The position numbers and the translations under genes are program-made. Positions 1-8,923 of a DNA stretch of 64,000 nt are shown in pieces. Origin of the DNA: JTS-RE37 sp041743975 (lineage in GTDB: Bacteria > Bacteroidota > Bacteroidia > Flavobacteriales > Flavobacteriaceae). How positions within the stretch are numbered: position 1 is the stretch's first letter; the number at the start of each line of letters is the position of its first letter. The DNA lies in assembly GCA_041743975.1 (NCBI GenBank), contig JBGTLT010000176.1, positions 5,613 through 69,612 of the forward strand, given 5' to 3'. The notes under the pieces were generated by a model. That model searched no databases. It worked only from the letters and a program-made list of their open reading frames with translations, and had not been told where the DNA came from.

Positions 1-510
1 GCCGCCAATATGGAAGATTTCGGCCCTGGGTATAAAGACTCCATATTGAAACCCGGGCCATGGGAATTCTTTATCACCGGCTTTGCAGAATGCCTGCCCT
101 ATCATGAGAATAAAGTTACTCTGGATACGAATAGTCCGGACAAATGGGGCCAGCCAACGCTTGCCATCGACTGTGAGTATAAAGAAAATGAAAAAGCAAT
201 GAACAAACAGATTCGGGCAGACGCTGTTGAGATGCTGGAAAAAGCCGGGGCAAAAACTGTGGTCGGATTTGACAATGAGCACGAGCCTGGTTTTGGCGTT
301 CATGAAATGGGAACGGCCAGAATGGGCCTTGATCCAAAAACTTCAGTGTTGAACGGATCCAATCAGGTGCATGCCGCCAAAAATGTGTTTGTTACGGATG
401 GGGCCTGTATGACTTCCAGTTCCTGTGTGAATCCTTCACTTACGTATATGGCCCTTACAGCAAGGGCTGCGCACCATGCGGTTTCGGAAATGAAAAAAAA
501 TATTATTTGA
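1..510 (+). CDS. GMC-family oxidoreductase, C-terminal part (cut by window start)
   Basis: The reading frame is open from base 1, so the N-terminal FAD-binding Rossmann part lies outside the window and the ATG at 10 is internal. The visible part is the GMC C-terminal domain: HEMGTARMG supplies the catalytic His (98 residues after that ATG) and CVNPSLTYMALTARAA the partner Asn plus the C-terminal FAD contact. Family members oxidise alcohols, sugars or polyols through FAD. The next gene starts 4 bp downstream and encodes a gluconate-2-dehydrogenase subunit 3-like protein, which suggests a two- or three-subunit membrane or periplasmic dehydrogenase; this complex is inferred and the substrate cannot be read from the sequence. 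Confidence 0.93.
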   Translation, partial: AANMEDFGPGYKDSILKPGPWEFFITGFAECLPYHENKVTLDTNSPDKWGQPTLAIDCEYKENEKAMNKQIRADAVEMLEKAGAKTVVGFDNEHEPGFGVHEMGTARMGLDPKTSVLNGSNQVHAAKNVFVTDGACMTSSSCVNPSLTYMALTARAAHHAVSEMKKNII

Positions 511-514
511 TGTT

Positions 515-1108
515 ATGGACAGACGAAAAGCCTTGCAAAATACAGGATTGTTAGCGGGAGCCACCCTGGTGATACCCTCTTTTCTATCCTTGTTACAATC
601 CTGCAAAACAGAACCGCGTTTAGACTGGCAGCCCTTGTTCTTTACAAAAGATGAGGCCCTGTTGGTTTCCTCACTGGTGGACACGATTTTACCCCGTACA
701 GAGACTCCCGGGGCATTGGATGTTAAGGCGGATATGTTCCTGGATAAGGTATTTGCTAAGACCTATGACGAAAAGGCCCGGGAAAAGGTGCGATCGGATA
801 TGGCACAGTTCAATGCCGACTGTACGCAACAATTCGGTGATGCCTTTGCAGATCTGGGGGAAACGGATAAGGTGGCCATGCTGAAGGCAATGGAAGCCAC
901 ATCCGGCAAGTTCAACGGTAGCGTATGGGGTACTTCCGTAGGCAAGCAGGAACCCGTGGGCTTTTACCGTTCCCTGAAATCAATGGCCATCTGGGCTTAT
1001 TTTACCTCGGAAGAAATCGGGGAAAAGGTGCTTAGTTATGATCCGGTCCCCCAGGAATACGACGGATGCAAACCCGTGTCCGAGGTAGGCAACAGATGGA
1101 GTCTTTAA
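515..1108 (+). CDS. Gluconate 2-dehydrogenase subunit 3-like protein
   Basis: A 197-residue protein that begins with a twin arginine (R3-R4), a hydrophobic stretch and a possible lipobox ending LLQSC at Cys30, so export by Tat with lipid anchoring is plausible. The body has features of the family, such as LVSSLVDTILPRTETPGA near residues 50-67 and a C-terminal YDGCKP segment. In known enzymes this small subunit assists a GMC-type FAD subunit in the periplasm. It begins 4 bp after the GMC gene and is surely co-transcribed with it. No cytochrome c subunit gene follows, so the electron acceptor is unknown. Confidence 0.85.
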   Translation: MDRRKALQNTGLLAGATLVIPSFLSLLQSCKTEPRLDWQPLFFTKDEALLVSSLVDTILPRTETPGALDVKADMFLDKVFAKTYDEKAREKVRSDMAQFNADCTQQFGDAFADLGETDKVAMLKAMEATSGKFNGSVWGTSVGKQEPVGFYRSLKSMAIWAYFTSEEIGEKVLSYDPVPQEYDGCKPVSEVGNRWSL

Positions 1109-1288
1109 CTCCTGATGGTCCCGGGATGTAAGGCGCCTCAATAATGTTGTAACAACCCATGGCCTGATTGAATGGTTTTTCTGGCTGTTACGCCTCCCTA
1201 TTTTATGCTCAGTACATGACAAAAATTTCCATTTAATTGTGTATCTTATTGGGTACAATAATCAAACCGAGCTTTCCAAAGTACCATC

Positions 1289-1744
1289 ATGCATCCATAT
1301 GTAATTAACCGGTTTCTAATCCTCTTAACTGCATTGTCAGCACTGGCGACATTTGGGCAGGAATTAACGAATGAGATGGCGACAGCTATAAAATTTGGAA
1401 AAACTGAAAAGCTGGAACAATTTGCAGTTGCCGAATTAATAAATGAATGTTACGGGGTAGCAGATAGTAAGAAATATAATTACCTTGCCATCAGCATCAA
1501 ATTAAAGTCCATGGAATCGCTTCGGTTTTTCGTCGAAAAAGGTGCCGATATAGAAGGGGTCTGTGCAGATAAGACACCGCTTATGTACGCTGCCAAATAC
1601 GGGCCGTTAGAGATGGTTGAATACTTGGTGGAAAATGGCGCTGATATACATGTATCTGTGAAGGGCTACACGGCTTTGGATTATGCCCGGCAATACCATC
1701 ATGAGGACATTAGAAAGTACATAAAAGCACAGAAAATACAATGA
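1289..1744 (+). CDS. Secreted ankyrin-repeat protein
   Basis: A 151-residue protein with an N-terminal signal peptide (about residues 1-24, ending ATFGQ). At least two good ankyrin repeats follow at about residues 95-124 (KTPLMYAAKYGPLEMVEYLVENGADI) and 125-148 (GYTALDYARQ), and a weaker one precedes them at about 65-90. Such repeats bind other proteins; nothing shows the partner. It is a single gene, separated by 180 bp from the dehydrogenase pair. The frame after its stop holds a start-less protein-like stretch (see 1725-1988), so the locus may have been rearranged. Confidence 0.75.
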   Translation: MHPYVINRFLILLTALSALATFGQELTNEMATAIKFGKTEKLEQFAVAELINECYGVADSKKYNYLAISIKLKSMESLRFFVEKGADIEGVCADKTPLMYAAKYGPLEMVEYLVENGADIHVSVKGYTALDYARQYHHEDIRKYIKAQKIQ

Positions 1745-1988
1745 ATATGAACGGGAACAAGGGTGTGGAATTACTATCGGGCCTGGATGTAAGAAGGGGA
1801 TATCAATTACGGTAAACCAGGATTACAGAGGATGGTCATTCTCGATCCCTGCCGGCAATCCGCATTTTGCAAAAAAGTATCCGAATCCTGAAACCTCATT
1901 TAATTCCGGAATTGCGGTGGTAATTCGCGGTAATTACCTTAATTCGACGGCTGATTTAACAAATGGTGAAATTCGGGTGCGGCCCTGA
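1725..1988 (+). pseudogene. Possible gene remnant: protein-like open frame without a start codon
   Basis: Between the ankyrin gene and the amidohydrolase gene one frame stays open for about 87 codons, from after a TAA at 1722 to a TGA at 1986-1988. It contains no ATG, yet reads like normal protein, for example ISITVNQDYRGWSFSIPAG and AKKYPNPETSFNSGIAVV. It overlaps the end of the ankyrin gene in another frame. I do not recognise the family. It may be the tail of a gene whose start was lost, or chance in a coding-like base composition. Confidence 0.3.
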
Positions 1989-2001
1989 TTCTTTGATATT
2001 C

Positions 2002-2931
2002 ATGGACAACATAAAAACACATCTACTTTTTCTGGTTTTTAGCATCACATGTGTGGTAAGGGGGCAAGAGCAGCCACCCATAATAGATATGCATGTCCAT
2101 TCCTATACCTATGATAGTTTAACACGGGAGGAACTTAAATTCAAGGGCAACTTTGATTATTACGGTAACCCCGGAGCTGAAACGCGGGAAACGCATTTTC
2201 AGGAAACCTATGATCAGTTCCGGCAGTTCAATATCGTGAAAGCCATGGTCAGTGGTTCACGGGAAAGTGTGGATTATTGGAAAGAACGCGATGAAGATAA
2301 CAGGATTATCAGGGGAATACTGATGTTTACTGCTGCAGACGGGGGCATGGACCCGGTACGGTTTGAAGAACTGGTCAAAAACGGCATAATTGAAGTTTTT
2401 GGTGAGATTGGAGCCTATTATTCCGGCAGTACACTAAGCGACCCCGAATGGGAGCTCTACCTGGAGATATGTCAGCGATACGATATCCCTGTGGCCATCC
2501 ATACAGGGGGAGGGGAACCGGGTGGCACCTATACCTGGTCTCCAAAGGCACGGCTACGGTTGGGTGACCCTTATCTTATTGAGGATGCGCTGGTAAAATT
2601 TCCCAAATTACGGGTTTATATGATGCATGCGGGGGGAGAGGACTGGCCGGAACATGCCATCCGGTTGATGGCGTATTACCCCCAGCTCTATTCCGATCTC
2701 GGGGTAATGTTGTGGGTAGAGCCGAATACCCAGCGATACATCCGCGAATTCCTAAGAAATTGCAAGGATGCCGGGTATTTAAAGAAGGTGATGTTCGGAT
2801 CGGACCAGATGTACTGGCCGGATGCCATCGGACGGTCCATTGATTTTTTGAACAGTATAGATTTTTTATCGGAACAGGACAAAAGGGATATTTTATATAA
2901 TAATGCCGTCGAATTCCTGAAGTTGGAATAG
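2002..2931 (+). CDS. Secreted amidohydrolase-family (TIM-barrel) metal hydrolase
   Basis: The ATG at 2002 is chosen because it opens a clear signal peptide (about 21 residues, ending VVRGQ); an earlier in-frame start at 1963 would place 13 residues before it. The 309-residue protein shows the amidohydrolase-2 metal pattern: DMHVHSY with His31 and His33, AIHTGGG with His167, MMHAGG with His209, and FGSDQ with Asp268. Family members hydrolyse or decarboxylate small acids and lactones. The substrate is unknown, and neighbouring genes do not point to a pathway. Export to the periplasm is inferred from the signal peptide. Confidence 0.85.
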   Translation: MDNIKTHLLFLVFSITCVVRGQEQPPIIDMHVHSYTYDSLTREELKFKGNFDYYGNPGAETRETHFQETYDQFRQFNIVKAMVSGSRESVDYWKERDEDNRIIRGILMFTAADGGMDPVRFEELVKNGIIEVFGEIGAYYSGSTLSDPEWELYLEICQRYDIPVAIHTGGGEPGGTYTWSPKARLRLGDPYLIEDALVKFPKLRVYMMHAGGEDWPEHAIRLMAYYPQLYSDLGVMLWVEPNTQRYIREFLRNCKDAGYLKKVMFGSDQMYWPDAIGRSIDFLNSIDFLSEQDKRDILYNNAVEFLKLE

Positions 2932-3053
2932 TATCCGGTTTGATTTTCAGGCAGGAGATAGCAACGCTTCAGTAGGTGGATAACATCCGTGGCATACTTC
3001 GTGAAAAATGGTTTTATTATCTGAAAGTCCCAACTTATTATGTAGATTTATAT

Positions 3054-3578
3054 ATGAAAATGATTGGAGAACGTAAACGCCTGGAGAATTTATACAACTA
3101 CGATATCCTGGATACCCCTCCGGATGGATATTTTGATGATATCACAGCCCTGGCGACCAAAATATTCGATGTCCCTATTGCCATAATTACGATGGTTGAT
3201 ACAGACAGGATCTGGTTCAAATCTTCTTTTGGAATGGAAGTGGATGAAATTCCACGGAGCCCCGGTCTTTGTAGTTCGGCCATCCTGTCTGATGATATCT
3301 ATATAGTGGAAGATGCGCGTAAAGATCCCCGTACAATGTCCAATCCCCTGGTAGCAGCGGTGATGGGATTACAGTTTTATGCAGCGGCCCCTTTGCGCTC
3401 CTCAGGTGGTTATAATTTGGGGACCTTGTGCATAATAGACAAAACCCCACGGGCTTTAAATGCAAAGGAATCCGTGATGTTGTTACAGCTTGCCCGCATT
3501 GTTATGGGACAGATCGAATTAAAACTTCAGTCGAGATTGATGATCAAGGAAATCCATAACACTTTGAACAGGAATTAA
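3054..3578 (+). CDS. GAF-domain protein
   Basis: About 174 residues, almost entirely one GAF domain. It starts with the usual lead-in RKRLENLYNYDILDTPPD, followed by a core with PIAIITMVDTDRIWFKSSFG and the second half FYAAAPLRSSGGYNLGTLCIID. GAF domains bind small ligands or sense redox and light. No kinase, cyclase or DNA-binding domain is attached, so the protein must act through a partner. The start at ATG 3054 (or 3060) is preferred over a GTG at 2976 that would add 26 untypical residues. Confidence 0.82.
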   Translation: MKMIGERKRLENLYNYDILDTPPDGYFDDITALATKIFDVPIAIITMVDTDRIWFKSSFGMEVDEIPRSPGLCSSAILSDDIYIVEDARKDPRTMSNPLVAAVMGLQFYAAAPLRSSGGYNLGTLCIIDKTPRALNAKESVMLLQLARIVMGQIELKLQSRLMIKEIHNTLNRN

Positions 3579-3820
3579 CACCCTTATAGTTGGTATCCTT
3601 TGGGGTGAATAATTTAGTCCTGCCGAACAAAAATTGCATTTCCTGGTTCCATACCAAAATAAGCCAATTTCACAGTAAGCTTGGCCATCCTTTTGGTTTT
3701 AAAGTCCTCTGCGTTTGGGTATGTAGCCCACCTTATCCTTTTATTTCAGCATTTTAACGGCTCCACTTGCAGCCCTTGCCTTCTCATGCTACATTTCGGG
3801 TTCAAACAATTTTAATCATT

Positions 3821-4333
3821 ATGAAAATCATGCAAATGGCAGTACTGCCCATTATTGTTTTATTTTTTGGATTAACCGGACAATCTCAGGATTTTGAGGT
3901 GCCGGAAAACACTTCATTCACCTCCGCAACGGATTATAAAAATGCAGAAAATGATGTAATTAAGGCAATCAATTGGATCGAAAATACGCCCCTGAATGTT
4001 CAGGAAAACAAAAGGAAGGCGACCATTGCCTATTTAATGAAATGGATGACAGGAACTCCGCATGTCTCCATAGAGGTTATGCCTTATGTCGTGAATCTGA
4101 CAAAAGTTAATCCGGAGCTATTGATGATTTTTCTAAATGGATGGACAAAATATGTGCTTGAAAATAATGATGGCAGGGATGACAAATTGGGACCTAATGT
4201 AGCCGGGATTCGGAGCCTTATCCGGGTGTATGTATCGAATAAGGACACCGGTATTAAGAAAGTCAGGCAAATTGAAATACTCCTCAGGATGGATGAGGAG
4301 CAACTTGAAGGATGGGTGCGGAATAATATTTAA
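3821..4333 (+). CDS. Secreted protein of unknown function
   Basis: About 170 residues from the ATG at 3821, which opens a signal peptide (MKIMQMAVLPIIVLFFGL, cleavage near QSQ). An upstream in-frame start at 3767 would hide that signal behind 18 residues and is less likely. The mature part is mostly helical by composition (NAENDVIKAINWIENTPL, AYLMKWMTGTPHVSI, LLMIFLNGWTKYVLENNDG). No known motif is recognised. It is followed by a 191-bp gap without a convincing gene before moaE. Confidence 0.6.
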   Translation: MKIMQMAVLPIIVLFFGLTGQSQDFEVPENTSFTSATDYKNAENDVIKAINWIENTPLNVQENKRKATIAYLMKWMTGTPHVSIEVMPYVVNLTKVNPELLMIFLNGWTKYVLENNDGRDDKLGPNVAGIRSLIRVYVSNKDTGIKKVRQIEILLRMDEEQLEGWVRNNI

Positions 4334-4524
4334 TCCAGAAATGAAAGCAAGGGTTTTCCGTGAATTGAATGTTCACAGAACCTTTGGCATGTCCGTATTG
4401 ATACCGCCTAAACGTTTTTTCCTTGAAATTGAAACAGATCCCTAGGGCACCAGAAAAAGCTACCAACCCAGGCCGCACTCCCATGTCCAAAATCTTCCCT
4501 ACCTTAGTGGGGTAAGATTTAGGA

Positions 4525-4968
4525 ATGGATAAGAAAGAACCTAAAAACGTCTTTAAACAAGGAGCCATTTCCCCTGATTTCATCGCACAGGCCATTGCCG
4601 GGCACCAGGGAAAGACCGGGATAGGGGCGCATGATATTTTCCTGGGGCAGGTGCGTGCCGATACTATCGATGGCAAAGTGGTGGCAGCAATTGAATATAC
4701 GGCCTACCAGGAAATGGCGAACCAAAAATTCCACGAGATCCGGGAAGCTGCTTTTGAAGGATTCAACCTGAGTTGCCTCCATATTTACCACAGTCTGGGA
4801 GCAGTACCCGTAGGGGGCATCTGTTTATTCGTTTTCATTTCTGCCCCGCACCGGAAGGAAGTTTTTGAGGCGTTGCACCAGGTGGTGGAAGAGATCAAAA
4901 AGGAAGTCCCGGTTTTTGGAAAGGAATTATTTGAAGACAATTCCTATCAGTGGAAAGTCAATACCTGA
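4525..4968 (+). CDS. moaE: Molybdopterin synthase catalytic subunit MoaE
   Basis: A 147-residue MoaE that transfers sulfur from thiocarboxylated MoaD to precursor Z in molybdenum cofactor synthesis. It shows IGAHDIFLGQVRAD, IEYTAYQEMA, LHIYHSLGAVPVGG and FISAPHRKEVFEAL, all typical of the family. In the active-site segment the usual PxWKK is read here as PVFGKE, so the place of the second catalytic lysine is Gly with a Lys next to it; I believe this is a Bacteroidota variant but could not align it. moaC follows after 8 bp, an operon. No moaA, moaD or moeA is within the window. Confidence 0.92.
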   Translation: MDKKEPKNVFKQGAISPDFIAQAIAGHQGKTGIGAHDIFLGQVRADTIDGKVVAAIEYTAYQEMANQKFHEIREAAFEGFNLSCLHIYHSLGAVPVGGICLFVFISAPHRKEVFEALHQVVEEIKKEVPVFGKELFEDNSYQWKVNT

Positions 4969-4976
4969 GGCATATT

Positions 4977-5414
4977 ATGGTAGACATCACACATAAAATA
5001 TCAACCTTACGGACTGCCATTGCCCAGGCCATAGTGCAGGTAAGTCTGCCGGAGACCATCCAGGCCATAGAAAACAATACCGTTCCCAAAGGAGATGTAT
5101 TCACCATGAGCAAAGCCGCGGGATTACTGGGGGTAAAGAAAACGGCAGACCTGCTTCCGGACTGCCACCCGCTGCCTATAGAGTATACGGATATAACATA
5201 CGAGATTTCAGGGCTCCGTATCATTATCCGGATCACGGTTAAAACGAATTACAAAACGGGGGTTGAAGTGGAGGCCATGCATGGCGCGAGTGTTGTGGCC
5301 CTCAATATGTATGATATGCTCAAACCCATTGACAAAGGTGTTGAGATATATCATATTAAGCTGTTGCAGAAGTCGGGTGGGAAATCGGATATTCACTCAG
5401 ATCCGGCCGATTGA
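4977..5414 (+). CDS. moaC: Cyclic pyranopterin monophosphate synthase MoaC
   Basis: A 145-residue MoaC, the enzyme that converts the MoaA product to cyclic pyranopterin monophosphate. It has the family blocks KGDVFTMSKAAGLLGVKK, LLPDCHPLPI, and VEVEAMHGASVVALNMYDM followed by LKPIDKGVEI with the catalytic Asp-Lys pair. The ATG at 4977 gives the usual N-terminus; a GTG at 4950 would overlap moaE. Its last 22 bases overlap the end of the convergent gene 5393-6124. Confidence 0.93.
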   Translation: MVDITHKISTLRTAIAQAIVQVSLPETIQAIENNTVPKGDVFTMSKAAGLLGVKKTADLLPDCHPLPIEYTDITYEISGLRIIIRITVKTNYKTGVEVEAMHGASVVALNMYDMLKPIDKGVEIYHIKLLQKSGGKSDIHSDPAD

Positions 5415-6124
5415 TTGCGCCGGGTCCATATCTCGTACATCGGTTCCCCTTTGCTGTTTTCTCCGTTATGGTGCCAGTCAGTATCCTGAAGTTTATAGGT
5501 AAACTGTAACCGGGAACCCACCCGTGTATTGTCACGGGAGAAGAAGGCAATGTTCTCAGTATATGTTCCATTTTCTGCAGTAAACAGGCCGCCACCCGTA
5601 CCAAAAAATTCCAAAGTTTCCGTATTGTATGCAATCCATTGAAAATTTCCATCGAGCAGGAACTTCAGTGTTTTTCTCGGATTGCTGTCGCCCCGTCGTT
5701 CCTGCCCGGTATCGGGCCCCCGGGTTGCAAAGAGCCAGATGCCATCCAACGGTTGTGCAAGCGCGGGGTGGGCCTTGAAGGTTTTATGGTCCAGGACCAG
5801 GTCTTTGCCCTCCATCCGGTATGCATAGTGCTTATAGGTAACCGGATCTGTATCATAGTCGGAATGGAATTCGAGGCGGAGGTTGAGGGTATCATTCTGT
5901 GCAGTATAGAACCCGCCGAGGGATTTTATGAATTTGGACGGGTCCGATTCATAGGCCGTATAGATCAGGTATCCATCCTTAAATCTGAGTTCATGGATGG
6001 TGGATTTTCCCTTGATTTGTTCTGTGTAGCTAAATATACCGGACGGGACTTGGGCGAAAAGCAACTGGATACCAATCGGGAATAACAGAATAAACCATAT
6101 GATCGGACTTCGTGAAACCTTCAT
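5393..6124 (-). CDS. Secreted protein of unknown function
   Basis: 243 residues with a signal peptide at the N-terminus (about 1-25, ending LLFAQ). The mature part is rich in beta-type sequence and seems to contain two similar halves, each with an aromatic-rich core: GIFSYTEQIKGKSTIHELRF early, and LDGIWLFATRGPDTGQER with FLLDGNFQWIAYNTE later. The layout resembles small lipocalin-like secreted proteins of Flavobacteriia, but no function is known to me. It converges on moaC with a 22-bp overlap, so a shared terminator is impossible between them. Confidence 0.72.
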   Translation of the reverse strand: MKVSRSPIIWFILLFPIGIQLLFAQVPSGIFSYTEQIKGKSTIHELRFKDGYLIYTAYESDPSKFIKSLGGFYTAQNDTLNLRLEFHSDYDTDPVTYKHYAYRMEGKDLVLDHKTFKAHPALAQPLDGIWLFATRGPDTGQERRGDSNPRKTLKFLLDGNFQWIAYNTETLEFFGTGGGLFTAENGTYTENIAFFSRDNTRVGSRLQFTYKLQDTDWHHNGENSKGEPMYEIWTRRNQSAGSE

Positions 6125-6594
6125 GCAAGCGGAATTTATATAACTAATATAAGCATAAAATGAGGGCCCGTCAAGTTCAGGTACCCGAATAGGAGCCTAT
6201 ATGTAGTACATCTGTGGAAGACTTTCAAAACAAGCGGTTAAATTTGGACAAAATGACGGCTATTTAATTATTTTTGTTTTCATTTACAATGTCAAATTAT
6301 ATCAAAATAGGTTATACCCTTTTGTTTTGAACCCAGATGATGTGTTGTATTGCCAAAACAGAGCCTTCGGGCAACCGAAAAGCTAATCCCGGAGGGGCAT
6401 TTCTGATGAATGACCGGCAGCATCGGCTGGTTTTAGCTCCCGTTTTTTTTCTAACGATTCCCTGCCTGGAGACAGGTTGTTGTCCTAAATGAATAATCCT
6501 GGAAATCAGCTTCGAATGTGACCTTGCTTTGCTCCCAAGCATCAAATGCCATGAAATTTAAAGAACCTATTGTAATCACCTATAACTTTACTTG
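6125..6594. other. Intergenic region, divergent promoters, no gene seen
   Basis: 470 bp between the minus-strand secreted protein and speA. It is AT-rich at 6230-6300. A 52-codon plus-strand frame at about 6338 has poor coding character and I do not call it. Just before speA the octamer TAACTTTA (6583-6590) resembles the Bacteroidota -7 element with its last base changed, but it lies only 4 bp before the ATG and has no TTG 20 nt upstream. Confidence 0.5.
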
Positions 6595-8070
6595 ATGAAT
6601 ATAAAATATATTGATCTTATTGATCAGACCTATTATTTTCCACAGGAAGAATTCACACTGGATAATGATGAACTCCTTTTCCATGGGATTTCATTGAACG
6701 GCCTGATTGAAAAATACGGAAGCCCTCTGAAATTTACCTACCTCCCCCGTATCTCGGAAAATATCGGCCGTGCCAAAAAATGGTTCGCCAAGGGAATGAA
6801 GAAGCATGATTACAAGGGCAAATACTTTTATAGTTATTGCACCAAGAGTTCACACTTTCATTATGTATTGCAGGAAGCATTGAAGAATGATATCCATATA
6901 GAAACCTCCTCTGCAGTAGACATTAATATTGTGGAAAGATTGATGAAGGAGGGCCTTATCAAAGATTCAACCTATATTCTGTGCAATGGGTTTAAACGGG
7001 ATGAATATATAGAAAATATTGCCCGCCTTATCAATAAGGGCCACCAGAACTGCATTCCCATCATCGATAATTATGAGGAAATAGACTTGCTGTCTGAGGC
7101 GATTGACGACAGCTATAAGATCGGGATCCGTATCGCATCCGAAGAGGAACCCAAATTCGAATTCTACACCTCGCGCCTGGGCATAGGGTACCGGAACATC
7201 GTCCCATTTTATGAGAACCAGATCAGGGACAATGATAAGATAGAACTGACGATGCTTCATTTCTTTATCAATACGGGGATCCGTGATAATGCTTATTATT
7301 GGAACGAGCTTCTGAAATGCCTTAAAGTCTATGTGAGGTTAAAAAAAATATGCCCCACCCTGGACAGCCTGAACATAGGAGGTGGATTCCCGATCAAAAA
7401 TTCCCTGGCTTTCGAATACGACTACCAATATATGATAGATGAGATCATCAACCAGATCAACATTGCCTGCCTGGAAGCCGATATTCCGGTCCCCAATATT
7501 TTTACGGAATTCGGTAGTTTCACGGTAGGGGAAAGCGGCGGCGCCATTTATGAGGTACTCTACCAGAAACAACAGAACGACAGGGAAAAATGGAATATGA
7601 TAGATTCCTCTTTTATTACTACTTTACCAGACTCGTGGGCTATTAACAAGCGGTTCATCATGCTGCCGGTAAACCGATGGCACGATGAATACGAACGGGT
7701 ATTGTTAGGTGGGCTAACCTGCGACAGCGATGACTATTACAATAGCCAGCAAGATATGAATGCCATTTATTTGCCAAAATACAGGAGGGACAAACCGCTG
7801 TATATCGGCTTTTTTAATACAGGGGCTTACCAGGAGACCTTAGGGGGCTACGGGGGGCTGCAGCATTGCCTTATTCCCCACCCCAAACATATACTGATCT
7901 TTAAAGATCGGGAAGGAAATATTAAAACTGAACTTTTTAGCGAACAACAGAAGGCCAAAGACCTTCTGCAAATTTTAGGATATGGAAACATCGAAGAATT
8001 ACGCCGGGATTCCGGACGAATTCGCACAACTGGAGAAAGCAAAGATAGTCTTGATCCCTGTACCTTATGA
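6595..8070 (+). CDS. speA: Arginine decarboxylase (biosynthetic, alanine-racemase fold)
   Basis: 491 residues from ATG 6595 (a TTG precedes it). It decarboxylates arginine to agmatine, the first step of putrescine synthesis, in the cytoplasm. The PLP lysine is Lys84 in YCTKSSH; LNIGGGFPI (about 260-267) is the phosphate-binding glycine loop; FTEFGSFTVGESGGA is the conserved C-terminal barrel-sheet junction. speB starts inside its 3' end: the last 28 residues, after LQILGY, are read from the first 86 bases of speB in another frame. Relatives usually end near that LGY, so the tail looks like stop-codon loss. Confidence 0.9.
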   Translation: MNIKYIDLIDQTYYFPQEEFTLDNDELLFHGISLNGLIEKYGSPLKFTYLPRISENIGRAKKWFAKGMKKHDYKGKYFYSYCTKSSHFHYVLQEALKNDIHIETSSAVDINIVERLMKEGLIKDSTYILCNGFKRDEYIENIARLINKGHQNCIPIIDNYEEIDLLSEAIDDSYKIGIRIASEEEPKFEFYTSRLGIGYRNIVPFYENQIRDNDKIELTMLHFFINTGIRDNAYYWNELLKCLKVYVRLKKICPTLDSLNIGGGFPIKNSLAFEYDYQYMIDEIINQINIACLEADIPVPNIFTEFGSFTVGESGGAIYEVLYQKQQNDREKWNMIDSSFITTLPDSWAINKRFIMLPVNRWHDEYERVLLGGLTCDSDDYYNSQQDMNAIYLPKYRRDKPLYIGFFNTGAYQETLGGYGGLQHCLIPHPKHILIFKDREGNIKTELFSEQQKAKDLLQILGYGNIEELRRDSGRIRTTGESKDSLDPCTL

Positions 8071-8923
8071 CGGTACAAGCACCTGGGGCAAAGGGGCTGA
8101 CAGGGGCCCCGGTGCCTTCCTCCGGGCATCGGAAAATATGGAACTCTATGATGTAGAGACCGAAACACAGGTCTTTGAACAGGGTATCTATTTATCTGAA
8201 GCCATAGAGGAAGACAGTTCCCCCGAAGCAATGGTTAAGGAAGTGCATAAGATTGCAAAGGATTTTATCAAACGGAATAAATTCGTTACCCTCGTTGGGG
8301 GGGAGCATTCTATTTCCATCGGGAGTATCCGGGCCTTTAATGAGTGCTTTGACAACCTTTCGGTACTGCACATAGATGCACATGCAGACCTTCGTAAATC
8401 CTACAATGGGAGTTCCTGCAATCATGCCTGTGCCGTGCATGAAGCAAGCCAGACCACCAACCTCGTCCAGGTAGGTATCCGGAGTATGGATGCCATTGAG
8501 AAGACATTCATGGATGCAGATAAGACCTTTTTTGCACATGATATGGTGAATGACGAGTTCTGGGCCGATAAAGTACTGGACCTGCTGACTGAAAACGTCT
8601 TTATTACATTCGACCTGGATGCCCTGGATCCTTCCATCATGCCTTCCACAGGGACTCCGGAGCCCGGGGGATTGTTCTGGTATGAAACGCTCGATTTCCT
8701 GAAGCAGGTATTTGAGGAGAAAAACGTGGTAGGGTTCGATATAACTGAGCTTTGCCCCACTTCCAATGACAAATCATCGGATTACCTGGCAGCGAAGCTC
8801 TATTACAAGATGCTAAGCTATAAATTTATGGGGGAAATGGTGGAAGATGATTATGATAACACCTACGATAAGGAATATAAATCCGGCAGCGGCCTTATCG
8901 GTAAATTTGAAGATGATGACTAA
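7982..8923 (+). CDS. speB: Agmatinase (ureohydrolase family)
   Basis: 313 residues; hydrolyses agmatine to putrescine and urea with a binuclear manganese centre. The metal-binding motifs are complete: GGEHS at 106-110, IDAHAD at 131-136 and FDLDALDPS at 210-218. The start at 7982 gives the usual N-terminus NYAGIPDEFAQLE and PVPYDGTSTWGKGADRGP, so the 89-bp overlap with speA is real. The C-terminal 40 residues are acidic and Tyr/Asp-rich (MVEDDYDNTYDKEYKSGSG). It overlaps the next gene by 8 bp, so speA, speB and the DHS-like gene are likely translated from one message. Confidence 0.94.
   Translation: METSKNYAGIPDEFAQLEKAKIVLIPVPYDGTSTWGKGADRGPGAFLRASENMELYDVETETQVFEQGIYLSEAIEEDSSPEAMVKEVHKIAKDFIKRNKFVTLVGGEHSISIGSIRAFNECFDNLSVLHIDAHADLRKSYNGSSCNHACAVHEASQTTNLVQVGIRSMDAIEKTFMDADKTFFAHDMVNDEFWADKVLDLLTENVFITFDLDALDPSIMPSTGTPEPGGLFWYETLDFLKQVFEEKNVVGFDITELCPTSNDKSSDYLAAKLYYKMLSYKFMGEMVEDDYDNTYDKEYKSGSGLIGKFEDDD

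Noticed and set aside
6338..6496. 52-codon plus-strand frame upstream of speA
   Set aside because: No promoter or conserved features; composition unlike neighbouring genes.
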